Shown: positions 46,140 through 56,440 of the stretch, piece after piece
How positions within the stretch are numbered: the first letter of the stretch is position 1
Layout: every line of letters begins with the position of its first letter
From: Kappaphycus alvarezii
Taxonomy: Eukaryota > Rhodophyta > Florideophyceae > Gigartinales > Solieriaceae
DNA length: 64,000 nucleotides
Direction: 5' to 3'
Assembly (NCBI GenBank): GCA_002205965.3
Contig: NADL03000605.1
Coordinates: 434,001 to 498,000 of the forward strand
Notes under the pieces: model-generated
The model's input: the letters and a program-made list of their open reading frames with translations, nothing else
Database searches by the model: none
Told to the model about the DNA's origin: nothing
Position numbers and translations under genes: made by a program

Positions 46140-49100
46140 ATAGTAGTACCTTTAAATTCCTCTAGTACCAGTTTAAGGGAATTCAATACATTAGCTCAAA
46201 CGGGGAGCGCCAGTCGCTGCTTTTTGTTCGCTTGTAACCGTACAAAACCTTTGTCACAGTATCCTCCCAGGAGGAGTCGTTTCCAGCCATGGTCCTTGAT
46301 ATAGCCCTTGTGAGTGTTCCCAATATCCTCTTTGCCTTCCGTTACACATGGAAGAATAGATCAGAACCGTTTCGCACTTAATTCCGCTTATCCTCATAAA
46401 TTTGGCAACAGATATAGCCATAAAGCAAAGCGCGTTGTCCGAAAATATTCTCGTAAGCAGGCCAAAAGGATCGATTACTTCCTTCTCTGTAAATTAAATT
46501 ACTAGCGGTGGCGCCCTTAAGCGTCATTGCAGATGACCATCCTGTCAGGTGTTCAACTCCTGTGAGAAGGTATTTGTTCTCAGAAGGGGTTTTCCTGAAG
46601 TATCGCGAAATACAGGGAAAATACCCGAAATAGCCCTGTTATAGGAATAATGAGAGTGGATTTGTATTTTTGGACTGAAGTGAGCTTTTTCCAATCATCG
46701 CAACTTTTCACAAAGTTACAGATGTCTCTCTGCACATCCGGCCACCAAAATATTTCTGTAATGAGTTATTTGGCGGTGCTTAGGCCCCAATGGCCTAATT
46801 AATCATGTAGAGTTCTTAGGATATCTCTTTTTTTCCCTTTCGGAGCCAAAATCCGAGTACCCGCTCTTTTGAACCGAAATAGCTTTCCTTCGCACATCGA
46901 AAATACTTTTTGGTTTCATATCACCCAGACACTCTGTTCCAACCCAATTTTATCGATATAAAGCCCCGTCAGAAGTCAAAAGCGGATTTTTATTTGGATT
47001 CGGGGTCAGCCAGTCCGGCCGTATCAACGATAGCTACTTCGCGACTATATTTTCCTGCTTCTGCGACGTTTCCTTTCGGATCCTTAGATCTGGAAAGAAA
47101 TTATGCTGACTGGCTGATCCTTCCCAGCCGGTAAGTGATTTCGAATTGGTATTCTGCAAATAAGTTGAGTCATTGAGCCAAACAGTGGTGGACATGTTTC
47201 TTCTTGAACGCAGTTTTGAGGGATTGGTGGTCTGTTAGCAAATCAAAATTTTCTAGTGAGATAAGGTAGACTCGGAAAATTTTTATAGCGAAAACCACAG
47301 TCAAGGCCTCTTTCTCGCATGCATTGTACCTTCTTTCGGCATTATTCATTGTAAGACTCGGAAGTTGTACTGGGTGTAATTTGCCGCCTTCATTTTTCTT
47401 GGACAACACGGTGCCATATAAGTGCTCCGAAGCGTTAGTTTCTCCGACGAATGGTTTTTCGAAGTCCTAATATGTGACTACTGGTACTTCGCTCAATTTA
47501 TGGTTTAGCTCGACGAAAGCGTTTTCTATTTATTGGTCTCAGATTAGCTTTACGTTCTTTGAAGTTAATGTATGTAGATGGGCGGATATCTTAGCTAGAC
47601 ACTATCTGGGCGGTCTGTAGTACGATGCCAGGGCAAATGTGCTACGCATCTCTGTTTTTGAAGTCATCCTGGATACTTTTTTGAACCTAAAGTTCTTTTA
47701 CGGGTCAACCCCAATACCGCTGTCGTCCACCACATCACCAAGTAATTTGGAAGAGGGGCTGCAAAGAAGCACTTGCTTAGTTTGATTTTCGAGTGATACA
47801 GTGAGATCCTTTCCATCGCTGCCCTAATATGGTCCAGATGGGATTTGAGTATTTCCGAAAATATCACCACTTCGTCTACATACACTCTTACAAAAGAAAG
47901 CCCCTTCAATAGTTCATCTATCACCCTTTAATATTTCGCCGCTGCGCTCATAAGGCCAAATGGAATCACTTCGAACCTGAATTTCCCCAGTTCGGAGGCA
48001 AATGTCGTCATACCTTTGAATTTTTCATAGACATATATCTGCCAATATCCTATGTACAAATCTATAAACGTAAAGTAGCGCCCTTTTTTCACTGCTTCTA
48101 AAGTTTCTTCCATTTTTGGGAGATGGAATCGATCGGGAATCATTGTTTGGTTAAGGAAGCGATTGTCAACACAAAATCTCGACTAACCATCCTTTGGAGG
48201 AACAATCACAGCTGGGAAGTACCAAGCTGACGAGGTCGGCTTAATAATTCCAGAGACGTTTCCTTATATGATTAATTTCCATTTTGGTAGATGAAGACTT
48301 TTTCTATGATAAATCGGGTCGGTATCAGTCAGTTCGAATCACTGCGTGACAGGGACTTGGGCCAATCGTAAGTTCCAAGCTTTCCAGGCGATCACTTCGT
48401 TTAAAGTAAGTATTGCGGCAATTTTCTCCGCTTCAGGGAGAAAAAAGGGCTTCAGTTTGTCACAAATGGCCTCCACTTTTTCCGATTTGCTCATCGCATC
48501 TATGGTTCAATTAACTGCTTCTGTCTTGGATTTTTTGCTAGGTGCGTCTAGAATATGCTCAACCGCCGTCATAGTGTATTGTCCTGAGCCCTCTCGAGTT
48601 AACCGTCCATTGCGCGCCAAGGGGCATAAATCACGACCTTATCTTGCTATTATATGGCGTCCTTTGATATCTCGTGTGCGATCTTCGCATAAGTCTACTT
48701 ATTCGGAGATTTGGTCGGGCGTCGTCTCCTTTTTGCAAACCGTACGGTAGCCAGTATCTGCATCGCCAAAGGCGAAGCTCAAAATTTTCTCTTAAAAATT
48801 TTTTCTCTTTGTCTGATTCTGTCTGCTCGACCTCCACCGTGATTCAGAGCCATCGCTATCATGACTGGATGCGAAACTTTCGCTATTTGTCCCACTCCAT
48901 TTCTCAAAACTCGATCCGTTGACGTAATTCAATGGCAGCCCCATTATTTTTCCGTCAATTCGGACTGAGGCTATTTGATTCCGCAGGTTGATACCAGCTT
49001 CCAGTTGTTTCATTGTTGGGCACCCTATAATTGTTTTAAAAGGAAGTTCTTGCATCACGAGGAAATCCAAACTCACTTTAACTCCTGGAGAGAATACTGA

Positions 49101-49360
49101 AACCTTTTCTGTAGTTCCGAAGTAGTGAGAAACGCTCCTATATGCGACACTTATCCTTCTAGTGGTCCGAGGCATGTCAAGGGCCATTTTATCGACAAAA
49201 TCCCCTGTAATAACATTTAAGACTGCTCCGGAATCAAATAAAGCCTGTAAATCCCTTCCTAGTACTTTAAAATGGACTGATTTAACGCACCTGGCGCTAG
49301 TTTCTGCCCAGGCAATGGCAGCACTCTTTCTCTTGTTATTCTTCCCGGGCGTCAGGATAT
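46140..49360 (-). pseudogene. pol: pol of gypsy G4 (degenerate)
   Basis: Protease FDSGAVLNVITGDFVDK (about 49,230-49,180) and IIGCPTMK. RT: MIPDRFHLPKMEE and LSFVRVYVDEVVIFSE (about 47,870), where the second catalytic aspartate of YxDD is replaced by glutamate. RNase H: NAERRYNACEKEAL and LTDHQSLKTAFKKK. Integrase is only traceable at DNA level (46,820-46,140) against G3. The element is more diverged from G1-G3 than they are from each other. Its 3' end is missing; copia C2 adjoins. Confidence 0.8.
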
Positions 49361-50683
49361 TTTAACTCTTTCCTCGAATTTCTGGCATCCCCCCACAGTA
49401 GTTGTCCAAAAGCCATACCGAAAGGAGCCGTAGCGAGCTGTGATAATAGGCCTTTTTTTTGACGTATCCTAACACATCCGTAGTCATAGACCGCGGCTTC
49501 CGCATTTGCCCTATTTTCTTCGCTTTCATAGCCGGAGGTACCTCTTGAGCTAATATATTCATTCTCTTTGTTCGGGTAACGAAAGCTCTATCATATATCC
49601 TAGCGGATCTTGCTCTAGCCTTGTTTTTTTTCGATAGCACATTCCCATCAGCGTTTTGTTTGGCAACGCTGACTTGTTCGGATTCCCGAGCCATTGAAAC
49701 CGTCCCCGCGTTAACGGGTCCTTCTCTTGTCCCCTTTTTAGCAGATTCAGCTCATGTCTGCGTTCTACCCTCGCTTCTGGTATTCCACCTTGATACCCAC
49801 TCTTTTACCAGCAGTTATTATCAGTTATTGTCGTAATGTCCGTACCGACCGCATTTCCGCAACGTTTGTTACAGTGCTGGTTCTCAGGATACTGGTTAGC
49901 GAATTGGACCAGCTTGTGGCAATAGAAGCGTACGCCTACCGTCTTCGAGCTCGCAGTCTGATTCTTCCTGATCGCTAGGGTGAGGTTCTCGAGTTGAGAT
50001 TTTATCAAATCCAAGCGATTGTCGAGGTGGCTATCCATTTTCTCCGCGTGCTTCCTGAAGACACCCCGAACAGACTCCAACGCCGCTACACTCGCGGTGG
50101 GCCTAGAGTATTTTTGCTCGGGGTCAAAGATAACTATCTTCGCATAGCTTTCCCCTTGCTGGGAACCCAGCGACCGGAATGTCTCGGATTTCCTGATGTA
50201 TTAGACGATCGTATCCTTCACATCGCTGAACGCGCGACGTCCTTTAGTAAGAAGAAAGTTCACCAGGCTTTTGTTGACCTTCACTGCTTTAAGGAGCATC
50301 CCGCACTTTGCTTCGTCGTTGAAACCTGATTTCTCGTAGACGCTGCACACCCTAGCCAATAAACACAACAAATCTTGGAAATCTAAACGAGCTTCTGTAA
50401 TCCCACGAGTTATCTCATCGGGCTCTGCCCCCCTTGCGTATTCCTTGGATAGCCACACACAAAATTTGCTATATTCACGGCCATTTTCATTTGAGGACAA
50501 TCTGTTTATAAAACTTGCCTTGAACTTCATCCTTTCATCGCCAGACAAATAGGCAAAAACACTTGAAGCATTTTCCTCGCCGTTCTTATCTCGCATAAAG
50601 TCATTGAAATATGTATAAAGGAACTCTTCCACGTCCTCACCCTTGTTACCCTTGAACTGAAAGTGAGCGTTGGTAGAGTCCAT
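49361..50683 (-). pseudogene. gag: gag of gypsy G4
   Basis: Start MDSTNAHFQFKGNKGEDVEE, aligned with MDLNAARITF of the other copies. The capsid-like part is open for about 160 residues (KYARGAEPDE-type region, then FNDEAKCGMLLKAV). The frame changes near 50,200. The zinc-knuckle stretch (about 49,950-49,810) has lost several Cys residues (FYCHKLVQFANQYP). The tail toward 49,360 carries QVSVAKQNADGNVLSKK, matching the other gag tails. Confidence 0.8.
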
Positions 50684-50768
50684 CGTTCGAAAGCTACTAT
50701 AGTAACTGAACACGCCTCAGACCTAAGAAGCAAACTATCAAGTATCGTGCTACAGGTGCAACAAACCT

Positions 50769-50782
50769 TGACAAAAGTAGCA
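50769..50782 (-). other. Primer-binding site of G4 (diverged)
   Basis: TGCTACTTTTGTCA on the minus strand, 2 nt after the LTR end; differs from TGGTACTCTTGTGG at four positions. Confidence 0.5.
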
Positions 50783-50784
50783 AA

Positions 50785-52150
50785 TGATAGGGAAAGAATG
50801 GCGCCGAAGGAAAAGGGAACCACTATACCCGAGGTGAGAGTTGTTGCGAGCGATTAAAGTGCTACGGTAGACGTTAACTGTCGGTGGGGAGGAGTGGGCG
50901 TAAAAGCTGAGTGACTTCTGTAGTATCCATATCTAAAGGGGCAGGCTCTGCCACCTATTGTCTGTGACTACCGTAAAGAAAAAGTTGTTCGGTCTGATGA
51001 TGAATATAAACTTCCAAACTATTTGTGACTGGACCTGACGTTGCCTGCCAACTTTCTTTCCTTTCATTGAGGAAGAAACTTACTTAGCTTATATAAATTT
51101 TTTCTACTAAACTAAAATCTAGATAAAACTACTAGGAGCACCAGAAAAGGTAGGAAAAGACTCCGTGTGGACGCAAAGATTTTTACAAAAAATACTTGAA
51201 AGAAAAAAATGAATCTAATTCTCAAAATTTTCATCGTATATATCTGAGCCTGGCACTTCCCTTAAGAAATCATAAGTGCTCGTGTACTCCCTTAATATAC
51301 CCATGGATGGTCCACATTTGTCCGCCACTTTCTGTGGAGAATACAACTCTCCTGAATCCCCCTCAACCGGGTCCATGGCTGGGACCACCTGGTCCAACCA
51401 GTTAATTTCTTCCCCCCACGTATGACTCGGTTCGAGATCCCCTTCTCCGTTCGCGGACTCCTCTTCCTCCTCTCCCTCCTCCCCAGCTTCCTCTTCGGAC
51501 TCGGAACTGGTCTTCCCTTTTTTCCATCTATTACACGGGTTCAGGAGCCACCAACTCCTCGAAGCACTCCCCTTTCTTATCTCCCTCTCCCCAGAGTCCT
51601 CCTCTACCGATTTCTGTGCTTCAATCTCCACCAGGTGACGAGCAATCGGCTCTTGCAATCTTTTACTTGTTTGGCGACGGAGGTAGTACTCGACGTCGCT
51701 TGTGCCAGAGGAGAATAATAGAGAGACAATGATGGGACGAGGGTGGCGGATTTTGGCAATGGAGCGAGAAAGAGGGAGTCGATGCATGATGGATGATGTT
51801 AAGGAGAGTGTGTGAATTGTCGAGATTTTGCTTTTGTAGGGACGGAGTTAAATTTTAAGTGGCTTCCGATGTGCTTCAATAGCGCATACCGGCTTAGATT
51901 GACTGTCCCGCTGAATCAAAAAGGAGAAAGGGTGATTTATGGCGAAAATCATGTGTAGACATATTCGTCCAGGAAAAAGGTTTTTGGTGGAAAAAGGAGA
52001 AAAATAAAAGAATAACCACCAAAGGGGAAGGTAATCTCTCTTAAAAGAGGAGCGAGAAAAATGAAAGGGTATAAAGAAATGTAAAATTCGTGACGCAAAA
52101 GAAAAAGAAACAAAAGGAAAGTGAATGAGTAGAGAAATGTGAAAGGGAGT
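50785..52150 (-). mobile_element. 5' LTR of G4
   Basis: The end is exact on the minus strand (...TTTCCCTATCA, terminal base 50,785). ACCGTAGCACTTTAATCGC corresponds to ACGGTAGCACTTTTGTCGC in the other LTRs. The acidic ORF A6 lies inside. The outer limit near 52,150 is an estimate from LTR length and the start of the LINE. No TATTTAAAG box is seen. Confidence 0.6.
51215..51787 (-). CDS. LTR-encoded acidic ORF, copy A6 (intact, 190 aa)
   Basis: The only uninterrupted member of the family in this window. The basic N-terminal part (1-60) includes RRQTSKRLQEPIARHLVE, then a short acidic run; the main Glu-rich stretch (about 95-115) is followed by WGEEINWLDQVVPAMDP and a C-terminus with VADKCGPSMGILREY, DFLREVPGSDIYD. 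These line up with VVPTxEPD, NCGNWLGEMDIL and DFLRSDLYN of A2. It lies 532 nt upstream of the G4 gag start, inside the LTR. The gag and pol of this element are wrecked, so survival of this frame may mean constraint or chance. Function unknown. Confidence 0.65.
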   Translation of the reverse strand: MHRLPLSRSIAKIRHPRPIIVSLLFSSGTSDVEYYLRRQTSKRLQEPIARHLVEIEAQKSVEEDSGEREIRKGSASRSWWLLNPCNRWKKGKTSSESEEEAGEEGEEEEESANGEGDLEPSHTWGEEINWLDQVVPAMDPVEGDSGELYSPQKVADKCGPSMGILREYTSTYDFLREVPGSDIYDENFEN

Positions 52151-52199
52151 GAATTTATGCACGAAAGGATAATATCCTCAGTTTTATTTTTAACACCTC

Positions 52200-54526
52200 C
52201 TCAGCTTCTCTTCATTCCCTGCCCCTGTTCCAATCACTCCAATGCCCCTCACCGTTTGCCTCCGTGCTCAAGGTCCTGGTCTCGGATGTCCGCCGTGCCA
52301 CTCACAGCCTGGATTCCTCAATCGTCCTGGGGCCGATGGCCTATCCCCAGTGTTCCTGTGAATGCTGCCTCGCCCGGCAGGTGGGGTGACGCTCAGAGTA
52401 GACTACCTTCATGGTCTGAAAAAGTTCCTCAACCTCTGTTTTAACGGCGATCTACCAGCCGCTTACCGTCCGTATTTCTTCGGAGGCTGTCTTACTGCGG
52501 TGGCGAAGTAAAACAGGGGAATCCGTCCCATTGCTGTTGGGCTTCTCTACAGACGCCTAATTTCTAGGCTCGCGGCCCTCAAAGTTATCACCGCCCTCTG
52601 ATCCTACCTTCTTCCCCATCAGGTCGGGGTAGGTGTCAAGAGCGACATCGATGCAATAATTCATTCTGTCCGTCGTCTTTCCCAGGGATCCGAGTTCCAA
52701 GACCACGAACTGGTCCAGATTGACGCTCGCAAAGCTTTCAATTGCATTTAAATTATGGAAGCCGTACAAACGCATGCCCCAGGCCTCGCACGGTGGGTAC
52801 AATCTTCTGTTACAATGCTCCTACAGAGCTTGCTTTCGGGCCCTACTATGTCCGTAGATTAAGGGGCACTCAGCAAAAGGATCCCCTCGGTCCCTTGCTC
52901 TTTGCCTTAGCTCTTCATCCTCTCTTGCTTTGTTACAGAAGCTCTCACCTGCTCTGAATGCTTGGTACGCAGATGACGGTAACGTTTTCCTTGCTCGGTC
53001 CCAAGACACCGCCGCCATCCGTTTCACCCAGCTTGAAGGAGGTCTACTCGCGTTCCAGCACAACCTTGCCAAGACCCAAGTTTACGGCTTCTCTCCTTCC
53101 TAACCCTCTTGCTCACTTCTCTACCCCTTTTCTATACCCCTGGTTCCATCATGCTGGGATCTTCGATTGGATCGGACCCTTTTGTTTCCCAATTTTTCGC
53201 AGGCCGCCGAATCGCTATTGGCCGTATCTTCCACTCCCTTCCAGATTTGGATGATGCTCAGTTGGCTTTCCACATTCACCGCTTCTGTACGAACGCCTCC
53301 AAGGTCATGCACTTGCTACGTACGCTTCCCTCCACTCAATCTGCCGAAAGCGTTAAACCAATTGCAATTGCCCTTCCCGGATTTGGCCTGGCTTCAGGCA
53401 TCTCTCTACCTCTCAATGGGCGGTGTAGGTCTACTGCAAACTTTTGACATTACCGAGGCTGCTTGCGCAGCATCTGCAGTTGATTCTTTTGGACTTATCT
53501 CCGATCTGCAGACTCTATTCCACGACCGCCACGTGGAAGAGATCCCTCGGTCTACCATCACACTCTTATCTTCCCGCCACCCGCAGCTCTCTTCGTCGCT
53601 TACAGCTACGGCACTTCTCGAGCGTTGTTCATCGCCGGTACCCAGCAAAAGGCTCCAGTCTGTGATTACAACGGAACTCATGCTATCGAATTCTGATAGG
53701 TTGTTCTTGTCTGCAGCGGCACCCAACCGAGCACAGCCCCTCTCCGTGCGCACATCTTCCTCCTCTTCTGTTTTCTCTTCGCTTCCTCACCTCCACCGCG
53801 GTACGTACATGTCCTCCTCTGCGTGGCAAGTCGCTGTTGCTCTCCGTCTCGGCATCACGCTATTCCCCGGATCTACTCGCTGTGCGGTCTGCTCCCGGCG
53901 TTCGGCCAGGCCCGCACCCGTCTTAGATACAAGCGGCTAACACGCGTTAACATGCGAATACGAAGACGGAATGACTCGTCTGCATCACGTCCTCCGCAAC
54001 TTTCTTGCCCTCTACTGTAAGGAAGTTGGGTTCGTCGCCTTCGTCGAGAATCCTTTCTCTACCAGGTTCAAAACTTTTCTGGACAACTTGTCTGGGCATT
54101 CGGAGTCCCCCGCGTTACGAATGAGCATTTCCCTTCCCGCTGCCTACGGGCTTCAAAGTAGCGATATAGCCGTCGACGTTACTGTTGCCTACCCCTCCGC
54201 TCGCCGCCACATCTCGCCTAGTACGGTTACCGCAGGCGCTGCCGCGACACTCGCAGAGCGCGAGAAACATCGTCATTACGGCACTTACTGCGACCGAAAC
54301 TATATCCTCCTCTCCTCTGTCGGGATTGATATCTATGGCGCCTTGGGAGACGACTGCTAGGGTTTTTTTCGCCGCCTTGTTTCCTTTGCTGCTTCCCGCC
54401 GTGGGTCTTTCCCTCAACAGGAGACCCGAGACTTCGTTACCCGTTTTTCTTTTGGTACCCTACTGATTCATGCGCGACGGGTTTCCACCCGCCGACCACA
54501 TTCTCAGTTAATTTCTGAATGCCCTC
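52200..54526 (+). pseudogene. LINE with RT and Cys/His plus nuclease-like tail
   Basis: RT: GLKKFLNLCFNGDLPAAYRP (about 52,410-52,470), RGIRPIAVGLLYRR, DARKAFN (motif A, about 52,725), QQKDPLGPLLFALAL (about 52,870; normally QGDP) and WYADDGNVFLA (motif C, about 52,965). Thumb-like region GSDPFVSQFFAGR (about 53,170). C-terminal tail: CAVC, a TAA stop at 53,938, then HALTCEYEDG in the same frame, which form a CCHC set; next DIAVDVTVAYP (about 54,160) and IDIYGALG. The spaced Asp residues suggest a restriction-like endonuclease, which is inference. The 3' tail is interrupted at 54,526 by the G3 LTR. Many frameshifts. Confidence 0.85.
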
Positions 54527-55247
54527 TGATAGGGGAAATCGTCGGGAGAAGAGATACTCAGAACCAACTACCCCAATAAAGAGGTGTTGCAAGCGACAAA
54601 AGTGCTACCGTGGTATAGTTGAACGAACAAAAAGGAGTTCATATTGAAGAGAGTTGAGAGGGCTACAAGCAAGTATGAAAGGGGCACGGTCTACCACTGA
54701 TGCTCTGTGAGCAGCGTAGGAAAAATATTTCGTGGGTTTGAAGTTGACTCTCAACCTCCTACTACTCGGGCTTTACTTGAAGTTGTCTGCCAACTTGCTT
54801 GACCTTCACAAGAGGAAGCAGTTTACTCGGCTTGTATAGACTTTTGGGTACCCCTAAAGTCTCAAAAAAACATGCTTATAACCATAAAATACATTGAAGG
54901 GAATCGTGTGAACCAGAGAGACTATTAGAAGATATTTCCTCAAGGTAAATATCTAGGTGCCATACCCATGCCAGGTAGCCATCGGCCAGGGGTGGGGCTT
55001 AATGTGACCATTATATAGAACTTTCAGAGTCACTCTTAGTACCACCCAGAACCAGGACTTGTACTGACATCTATTATGACAGCGTGTCTCAAAATAAAAA
55101 AATCAACCCATGAATTTGCCACACTCATCCAAATAAAAATATCTTGCAGATTCAGAAACTGTAAAAATATCTTACAAATTCCGATACTGTATCCGAATTT
55201 GGTCCTCTTCTAGATATTTTTTTCGTGTGCGAATTTTGCACACATCA
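54527..55247 (-). mobile_element. 3' LTR of G3 with internal deletion
   Basis: On the minus strand starts TGATGTGTGC (55,247) and ends CCCCTATCA (54,527). The first ~180 bp match the G2 3' LTR and the last ~410 bp match the 5' LTR, but the middle with TATA box and acidic ORF is replaced by about 120 bp of other sequence (54,955-55,070). The flanking bases are LINE 3' tail. Confidence 0.8.
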
Positions 55248-55260
55248 CGCCCTCCCGTTC
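55248..55260 (-). other. Polypurine tract of G3
   Basis: GAACGGGAGGGCG on the minus strand, directly before the LTR. Confidence 0.7.
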
Positions 55261-55283
55261 GAGACGATCGTCCCGGCTCTTCA

Positions 55284-55971
55284 TTAATGCTCTTGTTGTT
55301 CTTGCGGGAGTTCTATCCATTCATCAGGGAGAGCATATGGTTGACTAAAAGGGTATGGTAGTAGCTCATTTCCAATATGATGAGAGAGTGTGTACCGTGC
55401 GATGACCGGCTCATCTCCTTGGTCCAGAGTTTCGTAGATTCGGCGTTTGGTTTCATAGTGTTCTCTAATAAGCTCCTTCCGTTTCACTTTTCCAACCTTC
55501 CGAATGTGAGGTAATAGACGTAGTATGCAAAGTTTTCTGGCAACTGTCCAGAAACGAGTATCTGAAAGAAAAAAATCGCAACATAAGGACTAAGTCCTCA
55601 CGAGTAAGGTGCGACCCGTGAATGGTTTGGAAGCACATGCAAATACTAATGGCAAAAAAGGAAATTACTTCTGCTTCTCGAGGGTCCTCTGTTATTTCAC
55701 GAAGCCAACGCCAATTTGATAGTCGTCCAATAATTAAAGAGGCATAGTTTCCCCCTCGGAGACTAGGCGGTGCTTGAGGTGATCTTCTTGGTGATCTTCC
55801 TCGCTGCTCCCGACGTCTTGCCCTCTTCGATGATCCGCCCCGATCACTTGATTGTCCTGCTCGTATCATCATGACGGTCTCAAGATGATCTTGTTCTTCA
55901 GCTGATCTTGTGTTCCTGAGCGGAGAAATGTAAGGTTCCCGAAGGGGATACGGGACCAGTCGATATTCCAT
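55284..55971 (-). pseudogene. 3' ORF of G3, second part (linker and module 2)
   Basis: Opens with MEYRLVPYPLREPY, then the basic Arg/Ser linker GGSSKRARRREQRGRSPRR, and module 2: WRWLREITEDPREAEVIS, ISICMCFQTIHG, LTREDLVLML, FSFRYSFLD. A one-base deletion near 55,545 relative to G2 puts the rest (ENFAYYVYYLTF) out of frame, and another change returns to KELIREHYETKRRIYETLD ending QEQQEH. It overlaps the first part by about 100 nt in a different frame. The linker resembles nucleic-acid-binding basic tails; the function is unknown. Confidence 0.7.
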
Positions 55972-56440
55972 ATCAGGGGTAAGGCGTAACCTCTCAGTCG
56001 CACATCTTGGTTGTTCTTGAGAAATACGTAAATCGGACGGACAATTTTCAGATACGTTTGCAACAAGTCTCCGATAGCTACCATTCCATACCTTCCTATA
56101 GAGTAATGATATATGACTTTCACGAACTCTGGACCTGCTTCCGTGAACTTTCCATTTTGGAATGAGAATGGAACTCTAATTAATAGTCGGAAAACTTCTT
56201 CAGGTAGCAATGGTCCGTTCAACGTACGAAAACATAGGTATATATTAATGTAGAAATGGATTATTACGTGGAGTTCGTAGTAGTCCCGCGTAATCGAGAT
56301 GATCCATTCCCAGGCCCATTTTCCTCCCATTGGAATCATTCTATAGTTAAAGATGAGTATGTGCCGTGGTTGCGCATAGTCCTGTGTGAGAAGGAATTCT
56401 TCAGGCCTCTGATGGTAAGGGACCAGACGACGTGCATGGA
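55869..56440 (-). CDS. 3' ORF of G3, first part (module 1), open with integrase tail
   Basis: The frame runs without a stop from the integrase C-terminal module (KWPAFQTKYSNPCIVSE and IHARRLVPYHQRPEE, 56,564-56,440) into module 1: KWAWEWIISITRDYYELH, INIYLCFRTLNGPLLPEE, FSFQNGKFTEAGPEFVKVI, then YLKIVRPIYVFLKNNQ. It ends LKNKIILRPS at 55,869. In life it may be an extension of the pol polyprotein or start at an internal Met (MIPMGGK). The same arrangement is found, broken, in G2 and traceably in G5. Confidence 0.65.

Noticed and set aside
55566-55668. Spliceosomal intron in the 3' ORF (GTAATTTCC to TTTCTTTCAG)
   Set aside because: The reading frame continues through it in G3, and in G2 apart from one stop, with residues (ICMCFQTIHG, FSFRYSFLD) that parallel module 1. 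Removing it would destroy the internal repeat.
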